Source: Riptortus pedestris (Eukaryota > Arthropoda > Insecta > Hemiptera > Alydidae). Taken from it: a DNA stretch of 64,000 bases. The position numbers and the translations under genes are program-made. Each line of letters begins with the position of its first letter. The stretch's first letter is position 1. Location: assembly GCA_019009955.1 (NCBI GenBank), contig CM032229.1, forward strand, positions 193,645,001 to 193,709,000. The letters are read 5' to 3'. Below the pieces are notes generated by a model. It searched no databases. It was not told the DNA's origin and saw only the letters and a list, made by a program, of their open reading frames with translations. Positions 36,426-47,770 of this stretch are shown piece by piece.

Positions 36426-36436
36426 AAACAGTTTTA

Positions 36437-36956
36437 GTATTGTGAAGATAATGTAATCTGATTTGTTAATATAATTTAATGTATTACAGGATTGATATCC
36501 TAAATGAAAAGTTTGGCAGCACTGAGGCTATGTAGGTGTCGAGCTACTTCCTTTGCCCTCAGTTCTGCCACTTCCCTGCCAACCTCATATTGGTCTATGT
36601 TTACATGATAATTGATGCTTACACTTTTAGCAATGTAGTGTTATTCTCAGGAATGTGAATTTCTTTGATTACCAAACATAAATAATTTCAAAGGATGAAC
36701 GCTGGGGAGGTGCACCCAGTTATTTCTGGTATTTATTAACTCTGCTTCGTTAATGTATGATATACTTTACTAAATACCAATATCAATATACAGTTTACAA
36801 TCGACACTTACAAAAGAGTATTTTTAATAGCGCTTATGACGTATCTAAAACAGCTGTCACCATTAAGCTTTGGACCGCATCAAGGGAGAGGAACTTTAAT
36901 TCATACATGGTTTGGAAGATAGAATACTTTCTACGACTATGAATTATACTGTTCAT
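36437..36956. other. Unique DNA in the first bHLH intron
   Basis: No exon supported. A short frame (36757-36942) lacks any recognisable motif. Confidence 0.45.
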
Positions 36957-37190
36957 TACGTTATAAAAAAATCGACATGCACAGGAGACGGGAAATATAA
37001 TAATATTGAGAAGAGTGAAGTCTTATTATTAACACATAATAAATATAACACAACAGCAACGACGGGTATAAACCCTAAAAACTGTGACGGGGAAATGTCA
37101 AAATATTGTGGAAAGTAAAGCTTTGCCAAAAAAATACCATCTTTATTCAACCTAAAATGAATTCCCGGGCGAAACCGGGTACCTTAGCTA

Positions 37191-37194
<4 letters not shown>
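36957..37194 (+). mobile_element. HeliB array member 1, terminal part
   Basis: Ends CCCGGGCGAAACCGGGTACC then TTAGCTAG|T before (TA)n. Only the CTAG-proximal part is present. Confidence 0.7.
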
Positions 37195-37245
<51 letters not shown>

Positions 37246-37246
<1 letters not shown>

Positions 37247-38852
37247 TAGCTCAGATACCCGGCTTCGCCAGGGAATTCATTTGAGGCTGAATGAAGATGG
37301 TATGTTTTTGGCAAGGTTTGACTTTGCACAATATTTTGACATTTACCCGTCCCAGTGTTATACGGGTTAATACCCATCGTTTCTGTGGATTTGTTAATAA
37401 TTAAATTAATTTTTTATGTAAGACTTCACTGTCCTCCATATTGTCATATTTCCCGTTTCCTGTGCATTGAGCATAGATTTGAATTATTAGGGACAAAATA
37501 CTAACATACATTAGAATTAATTTTTCCAGGTGCTGTACCTGGTAGTTCATATTGAAAAGAATTGTTGAGCAAATTTCTCTAAATAACAAAATAAACAACT
37601 TTTGTTATGTGCATATATGCCGAAACCCCAAGAAGAAACGAAATATTACTATTATTAATTTCAGGCCTCCCTTATAACCCCCACTCCTGCACGTCCCTAG
37701 AAATGTTAGAATGGCTTACATAATAAGGAAGGCGTTAGTGCTAATAAACATACTGAGTGTTTCATTAGTTCGGTTGACTCATTTGTTCCAAATAAAATTG
37801 TTGTCTCCCGCTATAAATTTTTGCGTATAACGCCATTATACTTCGGTATACGATGATAGTGTATATAAAAAAAAAAAGTTTCCCTAAATAACAAAATAAA
37901 TAACTTTTGTTATGTGCATATTTGCCGAAATGCAATAGGAAACGAAATATCACTATTATTAATTTCAGGCCTCCCTTCAACCCCCACTCCTGCCCGTCCC
38001 TAGAAATGTTGGTATGGCTTATTATAATGAAGGTGTTAGTGCTAATTGACATACCGAGTTTGGTTTAGTTCGTTTGAGTTTTTTGTGCCAAATAAAATTG
38101 TTGACTTCCGCAGTAGTTTTTAACGTATATCTCGTTTCTAATTCGGTATACGACAAAAGTTAATAGATAAAAGTTACTCAAAATACAAAATAAACAACTT
38201 TTGTTATGTGTATAATTGCCTAAAATTCTATAGGAAATGAAATATTGCAATTTTTAATTTCAGGCTTCCCCTGCTGCAACCCCCCACTCCTGCTCGTCTC
38301 TAGAAATAATGGTACTGCTTATTATCATGAAGGAGTTATTGTTAATTCACATACGGTATTTTATTTAATTCGGTTGGGGTCGTTTGTCCCAAATAAAATT
38401 GTTCACTTCCGCTATAGGTTTTTAGCGTATAATCTCGTTATAATTCGGTATACGAAAAAAAAGTATAGAACAAAAGTTACTCTAAATAACAAAATAAAAA
38501 CAACTTTTGTTATGTGCATAATTGCCGAAAAAAACCAATTGGAAACGAAAATATCGCTTTTTTAATTTCAGGCTTCCCTTATAACCCCCACTCCTGTTCG
38601 TCTCAGAGGATATTAATATAGCCTAAAGTCTAAGTTGGGTTAGTAGTAATGTATATACCAAGTTTTATAAAATTCGGTTCAGCCGTTTATGCGTGAAAAG
38701 GTAACAAACAAACAAATAAACAAACATATAAACAAACAAACAGACACCAAAAGAAACAAACTGCAGTTATGGTGTCTATGACATGTGAAAAGAAAAGTTA
38801 TCGTGAAATTTCGCGAAAAAAATCAATGTACAGACAGAGGTTACAATTTTAT
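37246..38852 (-). mobile_element. HeliB array member 2, longest copy
   Basis: CTAG at 37246, hairpin next to it, then a CCAGGTACAGCACCTGG-type stretch (minus strand: ACCTGGAAAA side), and about four ~280-bp internal units each with ACAACTTTTGTTATGTGCAT. The right end is GGTTACAATTTTATC before (TA)n. Confidence 0.8.
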
Positions 38853-38874
38853 CTATATATATATATATATATAC

Positions 38875-39978
38875 TAGCTCAGATACCCGGCTTCGCCCGG
38901 GAATTCATTTGAGGCTGAATGGTGATGGTATTTTTTAGCAGGCTTTACATTGCACAATATTTTGACATTTACCCGTCCCAGTGTTTAGGATTGATACCCT
39001 TCTTTGCCGGTGATTTGCTAATAATAGAATTATTTGTTCGATAATTCTTCATAGTCTTCGATATTCTTATATTTCCCGTCTCTTATACATGTAAATATGG
39101 TGAATTTTTATTTCAGGCCTCCTTATAACCCCCCTCCCGTTCGAACCAAAAAATTTTAATATAACTTATAATCATGGAAGAATTAATGCTAATTGACATA
39201 CCGAGTTTTGTTAAGTTCGGTTCAGCCGTTAGTGCCCGCTAAAGATTTAACGTATAACTCATTTATACTTAGGTATGGCGACAAAAGTGTATATAACAAA
39301 AGTTACTCCAAATAACAAAATAAACAACTTTTGTTATGTTTAATATTTGCGGAAAAACCAATAGGAAACGAAATATCGCTATTTTTAATTCAGGCTTCCC
39401 TTATAAACCCCCACACTCCTGCCCGTCCCTAGAAATGTTGGCATGGCTTGTTATAATTAAATCTTTAGTGCTAATAGATATACCGATTTTTATTTATTTC
39501 GGTTGGTTCTATTGTCCCAAATAAAATTTTTCACTTCCGCTATAGGTTTCAGCGTATATCTCGTTTATAATTCAGTATACGAAAAAAGTGTATATAACAA
39601 AAGTTACTTTAAATTACAAAATAAACAACTTTTGTTATGGGCATATTTGCTGAAAAAAAGCATTAGGAAACGAAATATCGCTAATTTTAATTTCAGGCCT
39701 CCCTTATAAACCCCCACTCCTGTTCGTCTTAGAGAATGTTAATATAGCCTAAAGTCTAAGTTGGGCTAGTAGTAATATACATACCAATTTCATAAAATTC
39801 GGTTTGCCGTTTATGCGTGAAAAGGTAACAAACAAACAAACAAACAAACAAATAAACAAACAAACAAACAAACAGACACCAAAGAAACAAATTGCAGTTA
39901 TGGTGTCTAGGACATGTGAAACGAAAAGTTATCGTGAAATTTCGAGAAAAAAACAATGTACAGACAGAGGTTACAATT
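38875..39978 (-). mobile_element. HeliB array member 3
   Basis: Same orientation as member 2 and only about 22 bp of (TA)n away. The end carries an expanded AAAC run (39831-39880). Confidence 0.8.
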
Positions 39979-39998
39979 ATATATATATATAGATAGAT

Positions 39999-41082
39999 AA
40001 AATTGTAACTTCTGTCTGTACATTGATTTTTTTAGCGAAATTTCACGATAACTTTTTGTTTCACATGTCATAGACTCAATAACTGCATTTTGTTACTTTT
40101 GTGTATGTTTGTTTGTTTGTTTGTTACCTTTTTCACGCATAAACGGCTGAACCGAATTTTATGAAACTTTGTATGTATATTAGTATTAACCCAACTTAGA
40201 CTTTAGGCTATATTAATATTCTCTGAAACGAGCAGGAGTGGGGGGTTATAAGGGGGCCTGAAATTAAAATAGCGATATTTCGTTTCCTATTGCATTTTCG
40301 GCAATTATGCACATAACAAAATTTGTTTAAATTGTTATTTTAGAGTAACTTTTGTTATATAAACTTTTGTCGTATAACCTAAGTTATAAAGGCGTTATAC
40401 GCTAAAAATGATAGCGGAAGTCAACAATTTTATTTGGCACAAAAGACACAACCGAACTAAATAAAACACTCACTATGTGTATTAGCACTAACTCCTTCCT
40501 TATGATAAGCCATACTAACATTTCGAGGGACGGGCAGGAGTGGGGGTTATAAGGGAAGCCTGAAATAGGGAAGCGATATTTCGTTTCCTATGGGTTTTTC
40601 CGCAAATATGAACATAAAAAAAGTTGTTTATTTTGTTATTTGGAGTAACTTTTGTTATATACACTTTTGTCGTATACCTAAGTATAAATTGAGTTTATAC
40701 GTTAAAACTTTAGCGGGCACTAACGGCTGAACCGAACTTAACAAAACTCGGTATGTCAATTAGCATTAATTCTTCCATGATTATAACTTATATTAAAATA
40801 TTAAGGTTCGAACGGGAGGAGTGTTAAAAGGGAGGCCTGAAATCAAAATTCACCATATTAACATGTATATGAGACGGGACCTATAAAAATATCGAAGACG
40901 GTGAAGAATTATCGAACAAATAAATTCTATTATTAAGCAAATCACCGGCAACGACGGGTATCAATCCTAAAACTCTGGGACGGGTAAATGTTAAAATATT
41001 GTGCAATGTAAAGCCTGCTAAAAAATACCATCACCATTCAGCCTCAACTCAATCCCCGGGCGAAGCCGGGTATCTGAGCTAG
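39999..41082 (+). mobile_element. HeliB array member 4
   Basis: Opposite orientation; tail-to-tail with member 3 across TATATATATAGATAGATA. Ends CCCCGGGCGAAGCCGGGTAT then CTGAGCTAG|T. Confidence 0.8.
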
Positions 41083-41098
41083 TATATATATAGATATA

Positions 41099-42167
41099 CT
41101 AGCTCAGATACCCGGCTTCGCCCGGGAATTGATTTGAGGCTGAATGGTGATTGTATTTTTTTGGCAAGGCTTTCCTTTACACAATATTTTAACATTTACC
41201 CGCCCCAGAGTTTAGGGCTAATTACCCGTCGTTTCTGTGGATTTGTTAATAAAAAATTTGTAATTCAGGCCTCCCTCATAACCCCCACTCTTGCCCGTTT
41301 CCAAGAAATGTTAGTAGGGTTTATTATAAGAATGGCGTTAGTGCTAATACACATACCGAGTGTTTTATTTAGTTCAGTTGAGTCTTTTGTGCCAAATAAA
41401 ATTGTTGACTCCCGGTATAATTTTTAGCGTATAACGCCTTTATACTTCGGTATACGACGAAATTGTATATAACAAAAGTTTCTCTAAATAAGAAAATAAA
41501 CAACTTTTGATATGTACATATTTGCTGATAAAGCAGTAAGAAACGAAATATCGCTATTTTTAGTTTTAGGCCTCCCTTATAACCCCCACTCCTGCCCGTC
41601 CCTAGAAATGTTAGTATGGCTTATTATGAGGAAGTCGTTAATACTAATTCACATACCGAGTTTGGTTTAGTTCGGTTGAGTCTTTTGTGCCAAGTAAAAT
41701 TGTGGACTTCCGCTATAGTTTTTAGCGTATAACTCATTTATACTTCCGTATACGGCAAAAGTGCATATAACAAAAGTTACTCTAAATAACAAAATGAACA
41801 ACTTTTGTTATGTTCATATTTGCTGAAAACCCTATAGGAAACGAAATATCGCTATTTTTAATTTCAGGCCTCCCTTATAACCCCCACTCCTGTTCATCTC
41901 AGAGAATTTTAATATAGCCTAAAGTCTAAGTTGGGTTAGTAGTAATATACATACCTAGTTTCATAAAATTCGGTTCAGCCGTTTATGCGTGAAAAGGTAA
42001 CAAACAAACAAACAAATAAACAAACAAACAAACAAATAAACAAACAAACAAACAAACAAACAGACACCAAAGAAACAAAATGCAGTTATGGTGTCTATGA
42101 CATGTGAAACGAAAAGTTATCGTGCAATTTCGCGAAAAAAATCAATGTACAGACAGAGGTTACAATT
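41099..42167 (-). mobile_element. HeliB array member 5
   Basis: Its CTAG end faces that of member 4 across only 16 bp (TATATATATAGATATA). About three internal units; AAAC run expanded to about 60 bp. Confidence 0.8.
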
Positions 42168-42195
42168 TTATATATATATAGATATATAATATAAT

Positions 42196-42226
<31 letters not shown>

Positions 42227-42233
<7 letters not shown>

Positions 42234-43410
42234 GTAACCTCTGTCTGTACATTGATTTTTTTTAGCGAAATTTCACGATAACTTTTCATTTCACATGTCA
42301 TAGACAACATAACTGCATTCTGTTTCTTTCGTGTCTGTTTGTTTGTTTGTTTGTTTGTTTGTTACCTTTTCACGCCATAAACGACTGAACCGAATTTTAT
42401 GAAACTTGGTATGTATATTACTACTAGCCCAACTTAGACTTTAGGCTATATTAGTATTCTCTAAGACGAACAGGAGTGGGGGTTATAAGGGAGGCCTGAA
42501 ATTAAAATAGCGATATTTCGTTTCCTATTGCTTTTCGGCAATTATGCACATAACAAAAGTTGTTTATTTTGTAATTTAGAGTAACTTTTGCTATATGCAC
42601 TTTTGCCGTATACGGAAGTATAAATGAGTTATCCGCTGAAAACTATAGCGGACGTCAACAATTTTATTTGGCACAAAAGACTCAACCGAACTAAACCAAA
42701 CTCGGTATTAAATAATAGTGATATTTCGTTTCCTATTGCATTTTCGGCAAATATGCACATAACAAAAGTTGTTTATTTTGTTATTTTAGAGAATCTTTTT
42801 TTTTATATTCACTATCATCGTATACCGAAGTATAAAGGCGTTATACGCTAAACATTATAGCGGGAGACAAAAATTTAATTGGCACAAAAGACTCAACCGA
42901 ACTAATAAAATACTCAGTATGTGTATTAGCACTAACGCCTTCCTTATAATAAGCCATACTAACATTTTTAGGGACGTGCAGGAGTGGGGGTTTTATGGGT
43001 GGCCTGAAATTAATAATAATGATTTCCTATTGGGGTTTCGGCAAATATGCACATAACAAAAGTTGTTTATTTTGTTATTTTAGAGAAATTTGCTCAACAC
43101 TTCTTTTCAATATGAACTACCAGGTACCACACCTGAATAAATTAATTCAAATGTATGTCAATATTTTCTCCTTAATAATTCAAATCAAAGCATATTGCAC
43201 AGGAGACAGGAAATATGACAATATGCAGGACAGTGAAGTCTTACATCAAAAAAATAATTTTATTATTAACAAATGCCAACAACGGCTATTAACCCTAAAC
43301 GCTGAAACGGGTAAATGTCAAAATATTGTGCAAAGTAAAGCCTTGCCAAAAGAATACCATCACCATCCAGCCGCAAATGAATTCCCGGGCGAAGCCGGTA
43401 TCTGAGCTAG
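42227..43410 (+). mobile_element. HeliB array member 6
   Basis: Tail-to-tail with member 5. Ends GGGCGAAGCCGGTATCTGAG then CTAG|T and (TA)n, after which HINE-A sequence begins. Confidence 0.8.
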
Positions 43411-43430
43411 TATATATATATATATATATA

Positions 43431-43720
43431 TTTGTCTGTTACCGCTCTAGCTGTCACAGTTTTTGTCTTATCGTTACCAAACATGATATATATCGTTTTA
43501 TACAAAAAGAAAGATCAAGTTCGTTAACGGCTGAAATTGAACCAGCAAAAGGGGGGGGAGGTTTAGAAGGGAGGAATTTTGAAAATTCGAATCATCTCTG
43601 GTACTATACGTCGGATCGAAAAATTGTATAGAATAATCTTATTGCAAATTTAATGTACTATAAATATTGTTATATACATTTATTCTCTATCTTCAATATT
43701 AACCGAGATATTTGCATATA
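43431..43720 (+). mobile_element. HINE-A 3' half, right border of the HeliB array
   Basis: Directly after (TA)n comes TTTGTCTGTTACCGCTCTAG and the family body, ending at (TA)n 43715-43733 after TATTTGCA. It shows that the HeliB array lies in a HINE-A core. Confidence 0.65.
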
Positions 43721-43739
43721 TATATATATATATATCATA

Positions 43740-43837
43740 ATGTATATATCATGAAAAATTACAGTACTAGCTTTAGTAAGTTATTAGTAGGTTCAAACAG
43801 AAATTGAGACAGACAGCTAGAGCGTGAACAAACATTT

Positions 43838-43921
<84 letters not shown>

Positions 43922-44040
43922 TTTTTTGAACGGCACTCATTTATGCCATCTCTTGGGTAGACTCTATGGACATTTGAGGAAATTTTTGGAACAATTGCTT
44001 CTTGAGTACAACTTCACTAGGTGATTTGCCTTTAGTGCAC
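43740..44040 (-). mobile_element. Diverged HINE-A with (CA)n(TA)n core
   Basis: CTAGAGCGTGAACAAACATT, (CA)n 43839-43881, (TA)n to 43918, then TTTTTTTGAACGGCACTCAT and a damaged terminal hairpin. Beyond it, 44041-44360 is unique, with no gene seen. Confidence 0.6.
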
Positions 44041-44356
44041 TCTACAGGAGTGTAGGTACGGAGAAAGGGGCCCGGGGAACAATGACGTCACTAAGGTAGC
44101 TGCTTTGAATTGCTAAGCAGAATCCTTTCTCTATGCTCCGCTAGTTGATGGACTCGGCAAATATCAACCTTAAACTAGTAAACTGAATTAATGTCAGCTC
44201 AAATTCAATGCCAATTGTTATTTTTAGAATATTTTTAAACAGCCAGTCTAATGAATGACGTAAATGGCGAAATAGAAAAACACTTTTCACTCATCTCAAT
44301 AAACTACATACTCTGCCAAAGAAGGAACATTCAACAATATATAATATTCAGTCATT

Positions 44357-44409
<53 letters not shown>

Positions 44410-44412
<3 letters not shown>

Positions 44413-44692
44413 ACATACATTTTATCTGGTAACGCTCTAGGGTACAAAACTATATATCGTTTTATGTAAGAAGAAAGATCAAGTTGGTTAATGGCTGAAA
44501 TGGGGCCAATGGGAGAGGGGCTTTTCGAAAAATCGAAATATCTCCGTTACTATACGTCGGGCAGAAAAAGGATATAGAACTAAACCTATTAGAAATTAAA
44601 GATTCTATAAATGTTGTTTTGTACATTAAATGTAATAAATTTTATTCTCCTTCTTGAATATTAACCAAAATATTTGCTTTTTGTTTTTTTTT
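44410..44692 (+). mobile_element. HINE-A half after (TA)n
   Basis: GGTAACGCTCTAGGG and the following body down to AATATTTGCTTTTTG. It ends where the next element's TTAGCAGATTTCGCC begins; the 5' half is not seen left of the (TA)n at 44362-44408. Confidence 0.55.
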
Positions 44693-44997
44693 AGCAGATT
44701 TCGCCTAAGGGAAATTCTATTAAATGTGTGTGGTTGAGGGACGAGATGAGATCGGCTGATGTCGGGTCTATTCGTGAGTATCTACCGCCGTTTTATACAA
44801 TTTATCGATCCGATGCATAATAACGGAGATATTTTTAATTTTCCAAAATCCCCCCTCCCTCTAGTCCGATTTCAGCCATTAACGAACTTGATCTGTCTTT
44901 TTACATAAAATGGTTAAATATCGAGTATCGTAACGATCAAACGAAAATTGCGACCGCTAGAGCGTTAACAGACATATACATACACACACACACACAC

Positions 44998-45049
<52 letters not shown>

Positions 45050-45143
45050 CCAGGGTAGGATCGATGGACATTTGAAGAAATTTTTTGAAAGTCGCGTCAT
45101 GAGTACGACCTCAATAGCTGATTTCCCAGGGAAATCTGCTAAT
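44693..45143 (-). mobile_element. HINE-A copy with duplicated 5' hairpins at both sides
   Basis: The left side starts with a 5'-type hairpin (TTAGCAGATTTCGCCTAAGG), the right side ends with another (CTGATTTCCCAGGGAAATCT). The body between 44790 and 45143 is a minus-strand copy with (CA)n(TA)n at 44981-45049. It is either two fused fragments or a solo end next to a truncated copy. A solo 3' end (GCGTGACGGACTTTTTT) lies at about 45278-45296. Confidence 0.55.
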
Positions 45144-45394
45144 AATGTATGTTTTAGAGTTGTAAAAACAATTGTACATATTATAGAGTTGTATTAAGAT
45201 TGTTATGAAACTAATTCATTGGAAATAATTATTTAAATTAATGAATTTTATACTATGCATTCATAGAATTTGACCTGAGCGTGACGGACTTTTTTATCTT
45301 GTGTGCGTGGACTCCAGGCCAGGGAATTTATCCTTCCACTTCTAGGACCCCAGCTAGTGGGCTATAGTTGCTAGCAATGAATTAGGCAGAATAG

Positions 45395-45424
<30 letters not shown>

Positions 45425-45433
<9 letters not shown>

Positions 45434-45535
45434 GTGTGTTGTTCTTTTCGGAGTTTTGGTCAATGTTGGTGAAATGAATCTTAGTTTATGCCGATATTTC
45501 GAGAATCTTTATTTTCTCTTCCTCAGGGCTGTAAA
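45425..45535 (-). ncRNA. Possible hammerhead-like motif near a retroelement end
   Basis: On the minus strand 45526-45497 reads CTGAGGA, a stem GAGAA/TTCTC with an 8-base loop, then GAAA, which approximates the hammerhead core CUGANGA-stem II-GAAA, with one extra A before the stem. The neighbouring sequence GGAGTTTTGGTCAATGTTGG also occurs at 12541-12560 beside the LINE remnant. No closing stems could be assigned, so this is a weak call. Confidence 0.2.
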
Positions 45536-45862
45536 AATTACATGTACTACATTATAATATTGCACATTGTTGTTATACATTGTTGTAAAAGGGTGTTTTT
45601 TCCTTATTATTACTTACCAAGACTAAATATATCTATAGACTATTATACATTCTTATTGCACTATGACTAGGGTTATAGTAACCTTCCTTGTTTTGTTTAC
45701 ATATCAGGGTCACAGCCTTTTGTATGCTTTATATATTTTATAGTATGGTGTATTTGTTTATTAAAATATATTATATAATGTTGTACTGTAGTTCTTATAT
45801 TATTTTACAATGGTTATTGCTATGCACTATTTCAATTATTGCTATGTTTTGTTAAATCTAAG
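45536..45862. other. AT-rich DNA, nothing recognised
   Basis: Inside the first bHLH intron. No exon or element ends are seen. Confidence 0.5.
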
Positions 45863-46080
45863 CCCCGACAATTTAGTTTGTTCTCAGCTCCCTTCAAGTG
45901 AAGAACAGTGCGTTCAGTGCAGCAATAGTGAACAGTGCGTTCTTAGTTGTAGTGCGGTAAAGTGTTTTATGTGAAGAACAGTGTTGTGCCGTGTTTAAGT
46001 TGCAGTGCCGTTACCTTTGCGAAGATCAGTGCAGTGCCACTGATCTTTGCAAAGATAACGGCACTGCACCGTTCTTTAAT
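45863..46080 (+). mobile_element. LTR-type fragment
   Basis: CCCCGACAATTTAGTTTGTT through repeated CAGTGCG/CAGTGCC motifs like those of the LTR at 9168-9714. It is matched in inverted orientation by 46425-46565. Truncated on both sides. Confidence 0.5.
46001..46068. repeat. 31-bp inverted repeat with 6-base loop
   Basis: Arms 46001-46031 and 46038-46068 match at 29 of 31 positions, the two differences being transitions. Transcribed RNA would fold into a long hairpin. It lies at the 3' side of the LTR-type fragment. Confidence 0.9.
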
Positions 46081-46424
46081 TTTTAGAGCACGAGGTATAA
46101 AAAAGTGATAAATGCTCCAAAATTAAAATAACGCACTATATTGCATAAATAATGATAAATTAAATAATAAATATAAAAGCTCTTCTAATAAAAAAACGAT
46201 GAAAAAATCAAATTAAATACTGTTAATTCTGTTTATTAGCAGAGAGCACGTGCACACGAGAAAGGTTGAATACACACTGAAAGGGTAGTCTATTGTCTGG
46301 TTACCGGCAGTGTAGCCCGGTAGATTTATCCTAATTAATTAATTAGTTCTTTTATTTTTTGGCAACAATGACTGCCTGTGGCGGGTAAATAGCCGTTAGG
46401 GAAGGTTGCACTTGTGACACTAAA
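46081..46424. other. Unique DNA between LTR-type arms
   Basis: No gene recognised. TAATTAATTAATTAG at about 46333 is a short AT tandem. Confidence 0.45.
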
Positions 46425-46690
46425 CAGCTGCTACAACTTAAACACGGCACAACACTGTTCTTTACATAAAACACTTTACCGCACTACAACTAAGAACGCA
46501 CTGTTCACTATTGCTGCATTGAACGCACTGTTGTTCACTTGAAGAGAGCTGAGAACAAACTAAATTGTCGGGGCGGGCTGGGCCCCTTTTGTATCTCGGC
46601 GGCTAATATCAAAGGGAACTGTCTAGACAAGTCTAGATCCCGGACAGGTATGCCCAAAGGGCGGGCTAGACCATTGGTCGGCACCTTTCA
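46425..46690 (-). mobile_element. LTR-type fragment, inverted partner
   Basis: Minus-strand reading passes through GCCCCGACAATTTAGTTTGT and the CAGTGCG repeats, as in 45863-46000. It extends further upstream with TCTAGACTTGTCTAGACAG, which resembles the LTR region around TAGTCTAGACCTTCC. It ends about 85 bp from the bHLH exon. Confidence 0.5.
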
Positions 46691-46774
46691 TCTCCTTCGT
46701 ACTTCTAAAATATGAATTAACTCAGTTTAATTTTACATGTACCTAGTTTTCGCAACAATATATACAATGGTTAC

Positions 46775-46956
46775 CTCGAATGCATCGTTGAGTGAGTGCA
46801 TTCTCATCCTCTCTCTCTCGTTGGACTCGAGCCTCCGTTGGTTCCTCTCCCTGGCCGATAGACCCTGCCTTCTCCTCCTTGGACCCCAGCTGGGCGTCCG
46901 TCTGCCTTTACCCTTCCTTCGTCCTAGTCCTTCCACTCCGGACTCACTGTCACTTT
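46775..46956 (-). CDS. dimm: Dimmed/Mist1-like bHLH factor, basic region and helix 1 exon
   Basis: A 182-bp internal exon. It begins after the acceptor TTTGTGTTTCAG and ends TTCGAG|GTAACC in phase 0. Two leading bases (AA) complete a split codon from an upstream exon not found here. It encodes an acidic SDSESGVEG lead, a stretch rich in Arg/Lys/Gly, then ARERNQRRLESNERERMRMH and SLNDAFE: the complete basic region with the E-box-contacting Glu and the start of helix 1. RRLESNERER.RMHSLNDAF is diagnostic of the Dimmed/Mist1 family. Joined to the next exon it restores helix 1 without gain or loss of residues. The three exons give 145 visible residues. GTG at 46936 is not a start; the acidic lead is in frame upstream of it. 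Confidence 0.93.
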
Positions 46957-47770
46957 CTGAAACACAAACATTTTATAAGCGTTAAGCCATTTATAATTAA
47001 ATATTAATCAAAAGGAAATACATATGTGAATATTTAAAACAATAAGCTCCTGATTCTCTATAGAATTATAATTACTCACGTGTGTATGAGAACTTAAAAG
47101 TATAGTAAGTAAAATTTACTTCATTTTCCGACTTAAGTAACCCCAACTCTTTTATTGGCAATTTTGGTTATAAACTTACTATTTAATTCGTTTTGAACCT
47201 CGGATTTGCGTCGAAGTACAGGGAAATTGTCATTTCTCCTTTTTGGCGATTAGAAGCACTTAATTTTTAGAATGAGCAACCTTTAATGATTATACGTATT
47301 GAGTAAGAGAGGTAGCTCACGGACATCCCAGTATGTGAAAAATCTGCTTAATTTGCGCATTCTCAGTATGAACATATTTGTTGAACGTCGAGGAGAGGAG
47401 GAGAGGGTGTGACGTCGTGTACTCGAATGGCAATTCGACACTGAATACATGGTCAAATGTCTCCCAATTCGATTACATCTGCAGCGAGGCAGAAGCCAAG
47501 CAAGGTCCGGAATATAGATGGCGGTGTGTAGGGAAAAGGACCTGAGTCAAATATAAGGCGTAATAAAAGTCTTAGGCAAATACGAGGAAACACAGGTCTA
47601 GTGCAGTTGGACGGCGAGGATGATATTACTACCGCTAATCTATTGGATGCTTAGCTGCTTGACCAATCAAGGATGATGCAGGAATACCAACCAAGGGCTA
47701 TGGTAGTAGTTCAAAGCTGCTTTGGATGGGCCGGTATTTGGTCATCAGGAATAGTAAAGGAGAAGAATGC
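46957..47770. other. Upstream intron sequence of the bHLH gene
   Basis: No coding exon supported. A donor-like GTGAGT on the minus strand at 47080-47075 is preceded by stop-rich sequence. GC content rises from about 47390 to 47700. Confidence 0.45.
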
